The notes below the pieces were generated by a model, which saw nothing but the letters and a program-made list of their open reading frames with translations, was not told the DNA's origin and made no database searches. Shown here piece after piece: positions 30,474-39,030 of a stretch of DNA of 64,000 nucleotides (the stretch's first letter is position 1; the number at the start of each line of letters is the position of its first letter). Origin of the DNA: Candidatus Leucobacter sulfamidivorax. Lineage in GTDB: Bacteria > Actinomycetota > Actinomycetes > Actinomycetales > Microbacteriaceae. Position numbers and translations under genes: made by a program. Location: assembly GCA_016771945.1 (NCBI GenBank), contig QZLF01000001.1:763447-827446 (forward strand), written 5' to 3'.

Positions 30474-30857
30474 ATGCCCAAGACCGTCGTCAGCACTCCG
30501 AACGCGCCGCAGTGGAAGGGGCTGCCCTACCCGCAGGCGCTGAAGGCCGGGGGATTCCTCTTCATCTCGGGCCAGCTCGGCGTCGATCTCGCCACCGGCG
30601 AGCCCGTCGAGGGCGCTCAGGCCCAGACGCGGCTCATCTTCGAGTACATCGGCGAGATCCTGGAGGCCGCCGGCCTCGGGTACGACAGCATCGTCAAGAC
30701 CAGCTGCTTCCTCACGAACCGCGAGCGGGACTACGAGGCGTTCAACGAGGTGTACCGCACCTATCTCGACACCGCGCCCCGCTTCACGGTGGAGGTCAAG
30801 GGGCTCGCCCCCGGGTGCTTCGTGGAGATCGAGGCCATCGCGCTGCTCGACGAGTAG
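30474..30857 (+). CDS. RidA-family enamine/imine deaminase
   Basis: A 127-residue RidA (YjgF/YER057c/UK114) protein with GGFLFISGQLGVD, KTSCFLTN and the C-terminal FTVEVKGLAPGCFVEIEAIA. RidA-like proteins hydrolyse reactive enamines or imines and RutC of the pyrimidine pathway belongs here. ATG at 30474 follows AAGGAGCAGCC. It ends the second island, 44 bp after the dehydrogenase gene, and may clear an imine made by the PLP enzyme or after ring opening. Confidence 0.92.
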   Translation: MPKTVVSTPNAPQWKGLPYPQALKAGGFLFISGQLGVDLATGEPVEGAQAQTRLIFEYIGEILEAAGLGYDSIVKTSCFLTNRERDYEAFNEVYRTYLDTAPRFTVEVKGLAPGCFVEIEAIALLDE

Positions 30858-30920
30858 CGGCTCGGCCGCCTCCCAGCCGTTCGCGGCTCCGCTCACAGCC
30901 GTGAGGGCTAGCCTGAGCGG

Positions 30921-32375
30921 GTGACCGAAGTGCTCCTCTACCTGCTGGGCATCCTGATCATGGTCGTCGGCCTCGCCGTCTCGATCGGGCTGCACGAGAT
31001 CGGCCACCTCCTGCCCGCGAAGCTCTTCGGGGTGAAGGTCACCCAGTACATGATCGGCTTCGGCAAGACCCTGTGGTCGCGCCGCAGGGGCGAGACCGAG
31101 TACGGCGTCAAGATGATCCCGCTCGGCGGCTACGTCGCGATGACCGGCATGTACCCGCCGCAGAAGCCGGGGGAGAAGCCGCGGGCGAGCACGACCGGCT
31201 TCCTGAACACCGTCGTGCAAGAAGGCTCGACGGTGAGGACGAGGGAGGCTCCGACGGACCTCGTCGCCGAGCTCGAACGGATCGGGGACCCCCCGCCGGA
31301 TGACGCCGACGTCCCCCGCCGCGGCCTCGCCGGCATGGTCGACGACGCGCGCTCGGCCAGCGCCGAGACCATCGCCGAGGGGGAGGACCACCGCACCTTC
31401 TACCGCCTGCCGATGTGGAAGAAGATCGTCGTGATGCTCGGCGGGCCCTTCATGAACCTCGTGCTGGCGTTCGTCTTCTTCGGCATCGTGCTCGTCGGCT
31501 TCGGCATCCCGCAGTACACGACGACCGTCGCGGCGGTGAACCAGTGCCTGATCCCGGCGACGAGCGAGGCGACCGAGTGCTCCTCGGGCGATCCCGTCGC
31601 CCCCGCCGCGGCCGCGGGGCTTGAGCCCGGCGATCGCGTCCTCGCCGTCGACGGAGCGGAGCTGAGCGGCTGGGACGAGTTCCGCCGGATCATCAGCGAG
31701 TCGCCCGGGAAGGCGCTGACGCTGACCGTGCTGCGCGACGGCGAGCAGCGGACGACGACCCTCACCCCGGCGTCGAACGAGCGGCTCGTCACCGATGACC
31801 GGGGACGGGTCGTCGAGGGGCCCGACGGCGAGCCGCTGACCGAGACGGTCGGCATGGTCGGCCTGTCTCCCGCCCAGGAGATGGTGCAGCAGCCCATCAC
31901 CGCCGTGCCCGGCTTCGTCGGCGAGAACGTCGCGGCCGTGGCCGGCATCGTCATCCGCCTGCCCGAGCGCATGGTCGGGGTATGGAACGCCGCCTTCGGC
32001 GGCGAGGAGCGCGACCCGAACGGCCCCGTCGGCGTCGTCGGCGTGGGCCGCCTCGCCGGCGAGATCGCCAGCATGGACGAGGCCCCCGTCTCCGCCCGCG
32101 CGCAGACCATGTTCGGCCTGCTGGGCTCGCTCAACGTGGCGCTCTTCGTCTTCAACCTCGTCCCGCTCATGCCGCTCGACGGCGGCCACATCGCGGGCGC
32201 CCTCTACGAGGGGGCGAAACGGGGCTGGGCCCGGATCCGTCGCAAGCCGGATCCGGGGCCCGTCGACACCGCGAAGATGGTGCCGGTGACCTTCGCGGTC
32301 GTGATCGTGCTGGGCGCGATGAGCCTGCTGCTGGCCTACGCCGACATTGTGAAGCCGCTGACGCTGAGCGGGTAG
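30921..32375 (+). CDS. Membrane zinc metalloprotease, Rip1/RseP site-2 protease type
   Basis: A 484-residue M50 intramembrane protease. HEIGH at residues 25-29 gives the zinc ligands, a PDZ-like domain covers roughly 215-290, and PLMPLDGGH near the C-terminus supplies the third ligand. It cleaves anti-sigma factors or membrane signal peptides. GTG at 30921 lies 6 nt after TAGCCT (30909-30914), indicating a leaderless message. In many actinobacteria it sits next to ispG; here three genes lie between them. Confidence 0.93.
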   Translation: MTEVLLYLLGILIMVVGLAVSIGLHEIGHLLPAKLFGVKVTQYMIGFGKTLWSRRRGETEYGVKMIPLGGYVAMTGMYPPQKPGEKPRASTTGFLNTVVQEGSTVRTREAPTDLVAELERIGDPPPDDADVPRRGLAGMVDDARSASAETIAEGEDHRTFYRLPMWKKIVVMLGGPFMNLVLAFVFFGIVLVGFGIPQYTTTVAAVNQCLIPATSEATECSSGDPVAPAAAAGLEPGDRVLAVDGAELSGWDEFRRIISESPGKALTLTVLRDGEQRTTTLTPASNERLVTDDRGRVVEGPDGEPLTETVGMVGLSPAQEMVQQPITAVPGFVGENVAAVAGIVIRLPERMVGVWNAAFGGEERDPNGPVGVVGVGRLAGEIASMDEAPVSARAQTMFGLLGSLNVALFVFNLVPLMPLDGGHIAGALYEGAKRGWARIRRKPDPGPVDTAKMVPVTFAVVIVLGAMSLLLAYADIVKPLTLSG

Positions 32376-32470
32376 AGTGAACTGATCGACCGCCCCGGAC
32401 GGTCCGGGCCCTCCTCGTTCCGGCACGGGCGGCCGGCCACGTCCGCCGCGTCGATCCGCGAAGGAGCGCC

Positions 32471-33691
32471 ATGCTGAGCACCCGACTCTCCGAGGCGGAG
32501 ACCGCCGTCCTGCACGATACCTACCGGCACCTCCACCGCACGCCGGAGCTGTCGATGCAGGAGCACCGCACGGCGGAGTTCATCGAGCGCCGGCTCGACG
32601 AGCTCGGGATCGAGCACTTCCGCTGCGGCGGCACGGGCGTCGTCGGCATCCTGCGCAACGGCGACGGTCCGATCGTCGCGTTCCGGGCCGACACCGACGG
32701 TCTGCCCATCGCGGAGGACACGGGTGCGGAGTACGCTTCGACGGCCACCGGCACGCTGCCGGACGGCACCGTCGTGCCCGTCATGCACGGCTGCGGCCAC
32801 GACACCCACGTCGCCGCGGCGCTCGGAGCGGTCGCGGCCATCGTCGGACAGCCCGAAGCCTGGTCGGGAACGATCATCTGGCTGTTCCAGCCGGGGGAGG
32901 AGACCGCCGCGGGCGCCGCCGCGATGGTGGCAGACGGGCTGTGGGACCGGGTGCCCCGGCCCGAGGTCGTGCTCGGCCAGCACGTGATCCCCTTCGTGCC
33001 GGCGGGGAGCGCCGGGATCGCCGTCGGCGACGCGATGGCGATGGCCGATTCGCTGCGCGTCACCGTGTTCGGCAGGCAGTCGCACGGCTCGCAGCCGCAG
33101 GACTCGATCGACCCCATCGTGATCGGCGCCCACATGGTGACCCGGCTGCAGACGATCGTCTCCCGCGAGCTGCCGCCGCAATCGCCCGCGGTGGTCACCT
33201 GCGGCACCTTCCACGCCGGGCTCAAGGAGAACATCATCCCCGACCGGGCCGAGTTCACCCTCAACATCCGGACGCTGAGCGAGGAGACGCGCGGCAGGGT
33301 GCTCGCCGCCGTCACCCGGATCGTGAAAGCGGAGGCCGACGCGGCGGGCGCGCCGCGGCCGTCGATCGAAGAGCTCTACCGTTTCCCGCTGCTCCACAAC
33401 GATCCGGGGCACAGCGCGCGGGTGGGGGCGGCGCTGCGGGCGGAGCTGGGCGAGGACGGGGTCATGACCATTCCGCCGGCCATGGGCTCCGAGGATTTCG
33501 GATGGCTGGCGCAGGCCATCGGCGTGCCGAACGTCTACTGGGTGTTCGGCGCCTATTCGCCGGAGGCGGATCCGGATGCAAAGCCGCGGGCGATGAACCA
33601 CTCGCCGTTCTTCCTGCCGGAGATCGAGCCGACGCTCGGCACTGGGGTGCGCGCCGCGATCGCCGCCATCGGCGCCTACGTCGCCGTCTGA
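32471..33691 (+). CDS. M20-family amidohydrolase
   Basis: A 406-residue M20D amidohydrolase of the hippurate/N-acyl-amino-acid hydrolase type: HRTPELSMQEHRTAEF, FRADTDGLPIAEDTG, MHGCGHDTHVA (metal site), LFQPGEETAAGA and the late MGSEDFGWL. It splits N-acyl amino acids or similar amides. ATG at 32471 has AAGGAGCGCC upstream. It is unrelated in detail to the M20 protein at 26831. A short GC palindrome near 32392-32410 separates it from the protease gene. Confidence 0.92.
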   Translation: MLSTRLSEAETAVLHDTYRHLHRTPELSMQEHRTAEFIERRLDELGIEHFRCGGTGVVGILRNGDGPIVAFRADTDGLPIAEDTGAEYASTATGTLPDGTVVPVMHGCGHDTHVAAALGAVAAIVGQPEAWSGTIIWLFQPGEETAAGAAAMVADGLWDRVPRPEVVLGQHVIPFVPAGSAGIAVGDAMAMADSLRVTVFGRQSHGSQPQDSIDPIVIGAHMVTRLQTIVSRELPPQSPAVVTCGTFHAGLKENIIPDRAEFTLNIRTLSEETRGRVLAAVTRIVKAEADAAGAPRPSIEELYRFPLLHNDPGHSARVGAALRAELGEDGVMTIPPAMGSEDFGWLAQAIGVPNVYWVFGAYSPEADPDAKPRAMNHSPFFLPEIEPTLGTGVRAAIAAIGAYVAV

Positions 33692-33737
33692 TCCGCCGGG
33701 ACAGCCTCCGCGGGGGCGACCCCGCCGAGGCGGGGCG

Positions 33738-34952
33738 CTACCGCTGCAGCACGGTCACCTCGGGGCCGAGGATCGCCGCCGAGGCCTCCGCCTGCTGCGC
33801 GGCCGTCACCCCGAAGCGGGTGCGCGCCAGCAGCTCGTCCGAATCGGCGAGCGGGGTGATGCTCAGGTTCGTCCGCGCCAGGAGGTCGCCCGCGGCCTCC
33901 TGCTCGGGGGACCAGTCGTAGTGCATGTAGGTGAGGATCGCGGTCGGGTTCTCGACCCGCACCGTGCCGCTCGCCTCGTCGCGCACCAGCTCGAAGCCCG
34001 CTATCACCCCGGTCAGCTGGTCGAGGGCGAGCTGCGAGCTCAGCATGTTGCCGATCGAGTACCACACGAGCGTGCGGCCGCCGTCCGGTCGATCGAGCCA
34101 GGTCACCGGCTGCAGCACGTGCGGACCGGTGCCGACGACGACATCCGCGCCCAGGTCGGCGAGCTGCTGCGCGAAGGCCGCCTGCTGCCCGTTCACCTCG
34201 TGGGAGTCCTCCGTGCCCCAGTGGGTCGAGACGATCACGATGTCGGCTTGCGCGCGCGCCTGCGCCATCAGGTCCTGCACGAGCTGGGCGTCGCCGATGA
34301 AGTTGAGGGAGACGCCGTCGATCCCGGCGTTCGAGTACTCCGCCAGGGCGACGAGCGCGATCCGCACCCCGTCGGCCTCGAACACGGGTACGGTGCGCTG
34401 CTCCTCGGCGGTGCGGTTCGCGCCGGCGACGGCGCTCGGCACGAGCCCGTCCCAGGCCGCCCGCGTCGCCGCGATCCCGGCCGGTCCCTTGTCGGCGGCG
34501 TGGTTCGTCGCGAGGTTGACGAGATCGCAGCCGACCGAGGCGTGCAGATCGCGTGCGAACTCGGTCGGCGCGTTGAACACCGGGTAGCCGCTGACGCCGA
34601 AGTCGACGCCGGCGCTCGGCACCTCCTGGTTGCAGAAGGTGACGTCGGCGGCGTCGAGCTGCGGGCGGATGCCGTCGAAGAAGCGGCCGTAGTCCCAGCC
34701 GCCGTCGATCTGCGCGTTCAGGTTCACCGTGTCGTGGGGGAGCATGTCGCCCATCGCGATCACGCGGATCGGCTGCGGCTGCTCGGGCTCCGGCTCCGCG
34801 GTGGGCGGGGGAGGCGTCTGCCGCGGCTGCGCGGTCGGGGCGGGCTCGGCCGCGGGACGCTGCATGAGCGCGAAGGCGGCCGCGCCGCCGCCGAGCACGA
34901 CGACCGCCGCGATCGAGATCGTGGCGATGAGACGGGTGCGACGAGTCGGCAT
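33738..34952 (-). CDS. CapA-family protein (poly-gamma-glutamate capsule-type metallophosphatase fold)
   Basis: A 404-residue exported or membrane-anchored CapA-family protein. One N-terminal membrane segment (residues about 9-30) precedes a proline/glutamate-rich linker, then a calcineurin-like CapA domain with VIAMGDMLPHD, NLATNHAADKG, STHWGTED and GTGPHVLQP. CapA proteins take part in poly-gamma-glutamate capsule formation, but many actinobacterial members stand alone. TAGTCT 6 nt before the ATG suggests a leaderless message. It is divergent from the VanY-like gene. Confidence 0.87.
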   Translation of the reverse strand: MPTRRTRLIATISIAAVVVLGGGAAAFALMQRPAAEPAPTAQPRQTPPPPTAEPEPEQPQPIRVIAMGDMLPHDTVNLNAQIDGGWDYGRFFDGIRPQLDAADVTFCNQEVPSAGVDFGVSGYPVFNAPTEFARDLHASVGCDLVNLATNHAADKGPAGIAATRAAWDGLVPSAVAGANRTAEEQRTVPVFEADGVRIALVALAEYSNAGIDGVSLNFIGDAQLVQDLMAQARAQADIVIVSTHWGTEDSHEVNGQQAAFAQQLADLGADVVVGTGPHVLQPVTWLDRPDGGRTLVWYSIGNMLSSQLALDQLTGVIAGFELVRDEASGTVRVENPTAILTYMHYDWSPEQEAAGDLLARTNLSITPLADSDELLARTRFGVTAAQQAEASAAILGPEVTVLQR

Positions 34953-34976
34953 GCAGCCAGACTAGCCGCAGTGGCT

Positions 34977-35009
34977 CGGACGAGTCGCAGCGGCCCGGAC
35001 GAGTCGCAG
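34977..35009. repeat. Two 14-bp direct repeats in the capA/vanY divergent promoter
   Basis: CGGACGAGTCGCAG occurs at 34977-34990 and 34996-35009, 19 bp apart. The second copy abuts the TAGCAT -10 box (35010-35015) of the VanY-like gene. Two direct repeats about two helical turns apart next to a -10 could be a regulator binding site. Confidence 0.5.
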
Positions 35010-35022
35010 TAGCATTGACGGC

Positions 35023-35808
35023 ATGCAGAAGCGCCGTGCACTGAAAGCCGTGGCCGCGCTCCTCGTGTGCGCGGCCTGCGGGCTCGGGTCGATCGGCTGC
35101 ACCGCTGAGTCCGAGCCGGCCCCGACCACCTCCGCGCCCACGACGACGACGCCTTCGCCCGAGCCGACGCCCGAACCGGAGCCCGAGCCCGAGCCGGTGT
35201 TCGACCGCGGCGCGCACTCGGTCGACGACCCGATGTCGCTCTGGGTGGTCAGCAACAAGCGGCGACCGCTGAACCCCATCGACTTCGCGCCGAGCGACCT
35301 CGTGATGCCCCAGGGCGTCGAGAACGAGTGGGCGCAGCCGTTGCGCGAGCCCACGGCGCGGGCCGTCGAGGCGCTGATCGGCGCCGCGGCCGCGGCCGGC
35401 CACCAGGTGTGGATCATCAGCGCCTACCGCGACTACGGCACCCAGGTGTCCCTCTACAACCGCTATGTCGCCCGCGACGGCCAGGCCCTGGCCGACACCT
35501 ACTCGGCGAGGCCCGGTCACTCCGAGCACCAGACCGGTCTGGTCGTCGATCTCGACGACCACGGCGGCTGCTACCTGAACGCCTGCTTCGGCGACACCCC
35601 CGCCGGGGTCTGGCTGGCCGAGAACGCCGCGGACTACGGCTTCATCATGCGCTACCCGCCCGGTATGGACCACATCACCGGCTTCACGTACGAGCCCTGG
35701 CACTTCCGCTACGTCGGCGTCGAGCTCGCGCAGGAGATGCGCCGCACCGGCATCCTCACCCTCGAGGAGTTCTTCGGACTCGAGCCCGCGCCCGACTACG
35801 GGGTCTGA
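35023..35808 (+). CDS. D-alanyl-D-alanine carboxypeptidase lipoprotein (VanY/M15 family)
   Basis: A 261-residue M15B carboxypeptidase. It has a lipoprotein signal peptide (GSIGC, lipidated C26), a Pro/Glu-rich stalk to about residue 58, and the zinc site H169 and D176 in SEHQTGLVVD with H227 in EPWHFRYVG; E224 is the likely catalytic base. It trims the terminal D-Ala of peptidoglycan stems outside the cell. TAGCAT (35010-35015) lies 7 nt before the ATG, again a leaderless arrangement. Confidence 0.93.
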   Translation: MQKRRALKAVAALLVCAACGLGSIGCTAESEPAPTTSAPTTTTPSPEPTPEPEPEPEPVFDRGAHSVDDPMSLWVVSNKRRPLNPIDFAPSDLVMPQGVENEWAQPLREPTARAVEALIGAAAAAGHQVWIISAYRDYGTQVSLYNRYVARDGQALADTYSARPGHSEHQTGLVVDLDDHGGCYLNACFGDTPAGVWLAENAADYGFIMRYPPGMDHITGFTYEPWHFRYVGVELAQEMRRTGILTLEEFFGLEPAPDYGV

Positions 35809-35889
35809 GGCACGGGCCGATGCCCGGCGGGCGGCCCGGTCCGGGCTCGCACTCGGGTTCGGCGGACGCCCCGGCGGTAGACTCGACCC

Positions 35890-37041
35890 GTGGCAGCTAT
35901 CAATCTGGGAATGCCGAAGATACCCGAGGTTCTCGCCCCGCGGCGGGTCTCGCGGCAGATCAAAGTCGGCTCCGTCCTGGTCGGCGGCGACGCCCCGGTC
36001 TCCGTGCAGTCGATGACCACGACGCCGACGACCGATATCAACGCCACGCTGCAGCAGATCGCCGAGCTCACGGCCTCCGGCTGCGACATCGTGCGCGTCG
36101 CCTGCCCCTCGCGGGACGATGCCGAGGCGCTGCCCATCATCGCGAAGAAGAGCCAGATCCCGGTCATCGCGGATATCCACTTCCAGCCCAACTACGTCTT
36201 CGCGGCGATCGACGCCGGCTGCGCCGCGGTGCGCGTGAACCCGGGCAACATCCGCAAGTTCGACGATCAGGTCGGCGAGATCGCCCGGCGGGCGAAGGCG
36301 GCAGGCGTCTCGATCCGCATCGGCGTGAACGCGGGATCCCTCGATCCGCGCCTGCTCGAGAAGTACGGCAAGGCGACCCCGGAGGCGCTCGTGGAGAGCG
36401 CGGTCTGGGAGGCCTCGCTCTTCGAGGAGCACGACTTCCACGACTTCAAGATCTCGGTCAAGCACAACGACCCCATCGTCATGGTCAAGGCCTACCGGCA
36501 GCTCGCCGAGCGCGGCGACTGGCCGCTGCACCTCGGTGTGACCGAGGCGGGGCCGGCGTTCCAGGGCACGATCAAGAGCGCGACCGCCTTCGGGATCCTG
36601 CTCTCGGAGGGCATCGGCGACACGATCCGGGTCTCGCTCTCGGCGCCTCCGGTGGAGGAGGTGAAGGTCGGCCTGCAGATCCTGCAATCGCTGAACCTGC
36701 GCGAGCGCAAGCTCGAGATCGTCTCGTGCCCCTCGTGCGGGCGCGCCCAGGTCGACGTCTACACCCTCGCCGACGAGGTCACGGCCGGCCTCGAGGGCAT
36801 GAGCGTGCCGCTGCGCGTGGCCGTCATGGGCTGCGTCGTGAACGGTCCCGGCGAGGCCCGGGAGGCCGACCTGGGCGTGGCGAGCGGCAACGGCAAGGGG
36901 CAGATCTTCGTGAAGGGCGAGGTCATCAAGACCGTGCCCGAGTCGGAGATCGTCGCGACCCTCATCGAGGAGGCGAACCGCATCGCCGACGAGATGGGGC
37001 ACGAGCGCGGATCGGGCGCCCCCGAGGTCGTCGCCGTCTGA
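35890..37041 (+). CDS. ispG: 4-hydroxy-3-methylbut-2-enyl-diphosphate synthase
   Basis: A 383-residue IspG of the non-mevalonate isoprenoid pathway, converting MEcPP to HMBPP with a [4Fe-4S] cluster. Visible are [33 protein letters not shown] and the cluster cysteines in SCPSCGRAQ and [14 protein letters not shown] at 35890 follows TAGACT (35878-35883) by 6 nt, so the message is probably leaderless. A large inverted repeat follows the gene. Confidence 0.97.
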   Translation: MAAINLGMPKIPEVLAPRRVSRQIKVGSVLVGGDAPVSVQSMTTTPTTDINATLQQIAELTASGCDIVRVACPSRDDAEALPIIAKKSQIPVIADIHFQPNYVFAAIDAGCAAVRVNPGNIRKFDDQVGEIARRAKAAGVSIRIGVNAGSLDPRLLEKYGKATPEALVESAVWEASLFEEHDFHDFKISVKHNDPIVMVKAYRQLAERGDWPLHLGVTEAGPAFQGTIKSATAFGILLSEGIGDTIRVSLSAPPVEEVKVGLQILQSLNLRERKLEIVSCPSCGRAQVDVYTLADEVTAGLEGMSVPLRVAVMGCVVNGPGEAREADLGVASGNGKGQIFVKGEVIKTVPESEIVATLIEEANRIADEMGHERGSGAPEVVAV

Positions 37042-37065
37042 GTTCCTCTGCGCAAGGTTCCTCCG

Positions 37066-37126
37066 CGCAAGGGGACGCGAATTGCCGTCTCTCCGCGGTC
37101 GAGACGGCAATTCGCGTCCCCTTGCG
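37066..37126. repeat. Perfect 26-bp inverted repeat after ispG
   Basis: The arms 37066-37091 (beginning CGCAAGGGGACGCGAATTG) and 37101-37126 are exact complements with a 9-bp loop. There is no U-run after it, and the sequence recurs in degenerate form at 60239-60297, so it is better seen as a dispersed REP-like element that may also end transcription between the convergent ispG and ABC permease genes. Confidence 0.8.
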
Positions 37127-37175
37127 GGAGCGGGCCCGGTCCGGTCATCCGGCCCGGCCATCCGGGTGATCCGGC

Positions 37176-38045
37176 TCAGCGCAGCTTCGGGAACCTCCAC
37201 GCGATCACGGCCGCGGCGACGAGGACGATGCCGAGGCACCAGGCGAGTGCGATGAGCGGCTGCGCGCCGGGGTCGCCGCCGAGCAGGAGCGCCCGCAGCG
37301 CATCGGTGAGCGGCGTGACGGGCTGGCCCGCCGCGATGGGCTGCAGCCACGCGGGCATCGTCTCGATCGGCACGAAGGCGCTCGACAGGTACGGCAGGAA
37401 GAGCACGGCGAAGCCGTAGCCGTTCGCGGCCTCGGGGCTCGTGGAGATCAGGCCGATGGCGGCGAAGATCGCGGTCACCGCGGCGATCCAGGCGAGGACC
37501 AGCAGGATCGCGGCGAGCCACTCGGCGGGACCCGCGACGGGCCGGAAGCCGAGCGCCAGGCCGACCGCGACGACGAGCGCCGTCGCGAGCAGATTGCGCA
37601 GGATGCTCGCCGCGGCGTGGCCGATGAGGCAGGTCGCGGCGGGGATGGGGAGGCTGCGGAAGCGCCGCATCGCCCCGCCCGTGAGATCCCGGTTGACCGA
37701 CACGGCCACCGAGGAGGCGCCGAATCCGGAGCAGAGGATGACGGTCCCCGGCAGCACGAAGTCCACGTAGTGCCCGCTCGGGTCGATGGCGCCGCCGAAG
37801 ACGATGGTGAACATCAGCATCAGCAGGATCGGCAGCGCGATCGCGAGCACGAGCGACTCCCCGTCGCGCAGGCCGTGCCGCATCGAGCGGCCGATGAAGA
37901 TGCGGCTCGCCCGCACCGGGCCGACGCCGGCGTGCGGCGGGATCCGCGCCGCCGGCACCGCCGGAGCCTCTGCGACGGCCGGGGCCGCCTGAGCCGGCTG
38001 AGTCGCCTGAGTCGCCTGGGCCGCCGGGCTCGCCGCCGCGCTCAT
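37176..38045 (-). CDS. ABC-2 type transporter permease (drug-exporter type)
   Basis: A 289-residue ABC-2 membrane protein with about six hydrophobic segments and the family region NRDLTGGAMRRFRSLPIPA. The first 35 residues are an Ala/Gln/Thr-rich tail (ATQATQPAQAA). ATG at 38045 overlaps the stop of the ATPase gene (ATGA). With the ATPase it forms a DrrAB-like exporter, probably for a toxic or hydrophobic compound. Confidence 0.9.
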   Translation of the reverse strand: MSAAASPAAQATQATQPAQAAPAVAEAPAVPAARIPPHAGVGPVRASRIFIGRSMRHGLRDGESLVLAIALPILLMLMFTIVFGGAIDPSGHYVDFVLPGTVILCSGFGASSVAVSVNRDLTGGAMRRFRSLPIPAATCLIGHAAASILRNLLATALVVAVGLALGFRPVAGPAEWLAAILLVLAWIAAVTAIFAAIGLISTSPEAANGYGFAVLFLPYLSSAFVPIETMPAWLQPIAAGQPVTPLTDALRALLLGGDPGAQPLIALAWCLGIVLVAAAVIAWRFPKLR

Positions 38046-38920
38046 GCCGCCACCGCCTCGGTGCCGCGCCGGGTGAGCGCAGCGAAGGCGTCGTCCAGGG
38101 TCGGGCGCCGCAGCTCCACCCGCAGCCCGCGCTCCTGCTCTCCGAGTCCCGCCAGCGCCCGGGCCAGCCCCGCCGCGGTGCCGTCGACGTCGAGCGCGCG
38201 CACTTCCTCGCCGTTCGCGTCGCACAGCACCGCGGTCTCCCCGCCGACCAGCGCGGTGAGCGAGGCGGCCGTGCCGTCCGCGACGATGCGCCCGTCGTGC
38301 AGGATGGCGATGCGCTCGGCCAGCGCCTCGGCCTCGTCGAGCATCTGCGTGGTGAGGAAGACGCAGCTGCCCGCGCGGGCGAGCGCCGCCACTCCCGCCC
38401 AGAGGGACTGCCGGCTCACGGGGTCGAGGCCGGTCGTCGGCTCGTCGAGGAAGAGCACGGCGGGGCGCTCCACGAGCGAGGCGGCGAGATCGATCCTGCG
38501 CCTCATGCCCCCGGAGTAGCCGGAGACGCGACGATCGGCGGCCTCCTCCAGCTCGAACTCGCCGAGCAGCTCCGCCGCCCGCGTCCGGGCGTCCGCGGGG
38601 GAGAGGCCCAGCAGCCGCGCGACCATGACCAGGTTCTCGCGGCCGGTGAGCTGCTCGTCGACCGTGGCGTACTGCCCGGTGGCGCTGATGCGGCGCCGCA
38701 CCTCGCGCTGCTCGGCGAGGATGTCGTGACCGAGCACCCGCGCGGTGCCGCCGTCGGGGCGCAGCAGCGTGGTGAGGATGGAGACGAGGGTGGTCTTGCC
38801 CGAGCCGTTGGGGCCCAGCAGCGCGAAGACGCCGCCGTCGATGTCGAGCGAGACGCCCGAGAGCACCGTGCGCTCGCCGTAGTGCTTCACGAGACCGTCG
38901 ATCTCGATCGTGGGAATCAT
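38042..38920 (-). CDS. ABC transporter ATPase (DrrA-like)
   Basis: A 292-residue ABC ATPase with Walker A GPNGSGKTT, the Q-loop region, signature SGYSGGMRRRIDLA and Walker B VLFLDEPTTGLDP, followed by the C-terminal extension usual in daunorubicin-type exporters. ATG at 38920 has AGGAGGAAGC. It is divergent from a TetR gene and probably repressed by it. Confidence 0.93.
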   Translation of the reverse strand: MIPTIEIDGLVKHYGERTVLSGVSLDIDGGVFALLGPNGSGKTTLVSILTTLLRPDGGTARVLGHDILAEQREVRRRISATGQYATVDEQLTGRENLVMVARLLGLSPADARTRAAELLGEFELEEAADRRVSGYSGGMRRRIDLAASLVERPAVLFLDEPTTGLDPVSRQSLWAGVAALARAGSCVFLTTQMLDEAEALAERIAILHDGRIVADGTAASLTALVGGETAVLCDANGEEVRALDVDGTAAGLARALAGLGEQERGLRVELRRPTLDDAFAALTRRGTEAVAA

Positions 38921-38954
38921 GCTTCCTCCTGGGTCGTAGTTGCGTGTTCGTTAA

Positions 38955-38975
38955 ACAGTATGCATCATAAACTGT
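38955..38975. promoter_or_regulatory. Candidate TetR operator in the ABC exporter/TetR divergent region
   Basis: ACAGT (38955-38959) and ACTGT (38971-38975) with inner TAT and ATA form an imperfect palindrome in the only AT-rich stretch of the 110-bp divergent gap. It overlaps plausible -10 elements for both directions. Operator function is inferred. Confidence 0.45.
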
Positions 38976-39030
38976 AGATGTGTCACGCAGTAATGATTCG
39001 CTACGGTGGTGATGACCGGGAGGAGGCGTC

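Noticed and set aside
26831-33691. The two M20 hydrolases as a recent duplication
   Set aside because: Their metal-site contexts and lengths differ clearly (GHACGHN versus GCGHDTH), so they are distant relatives.
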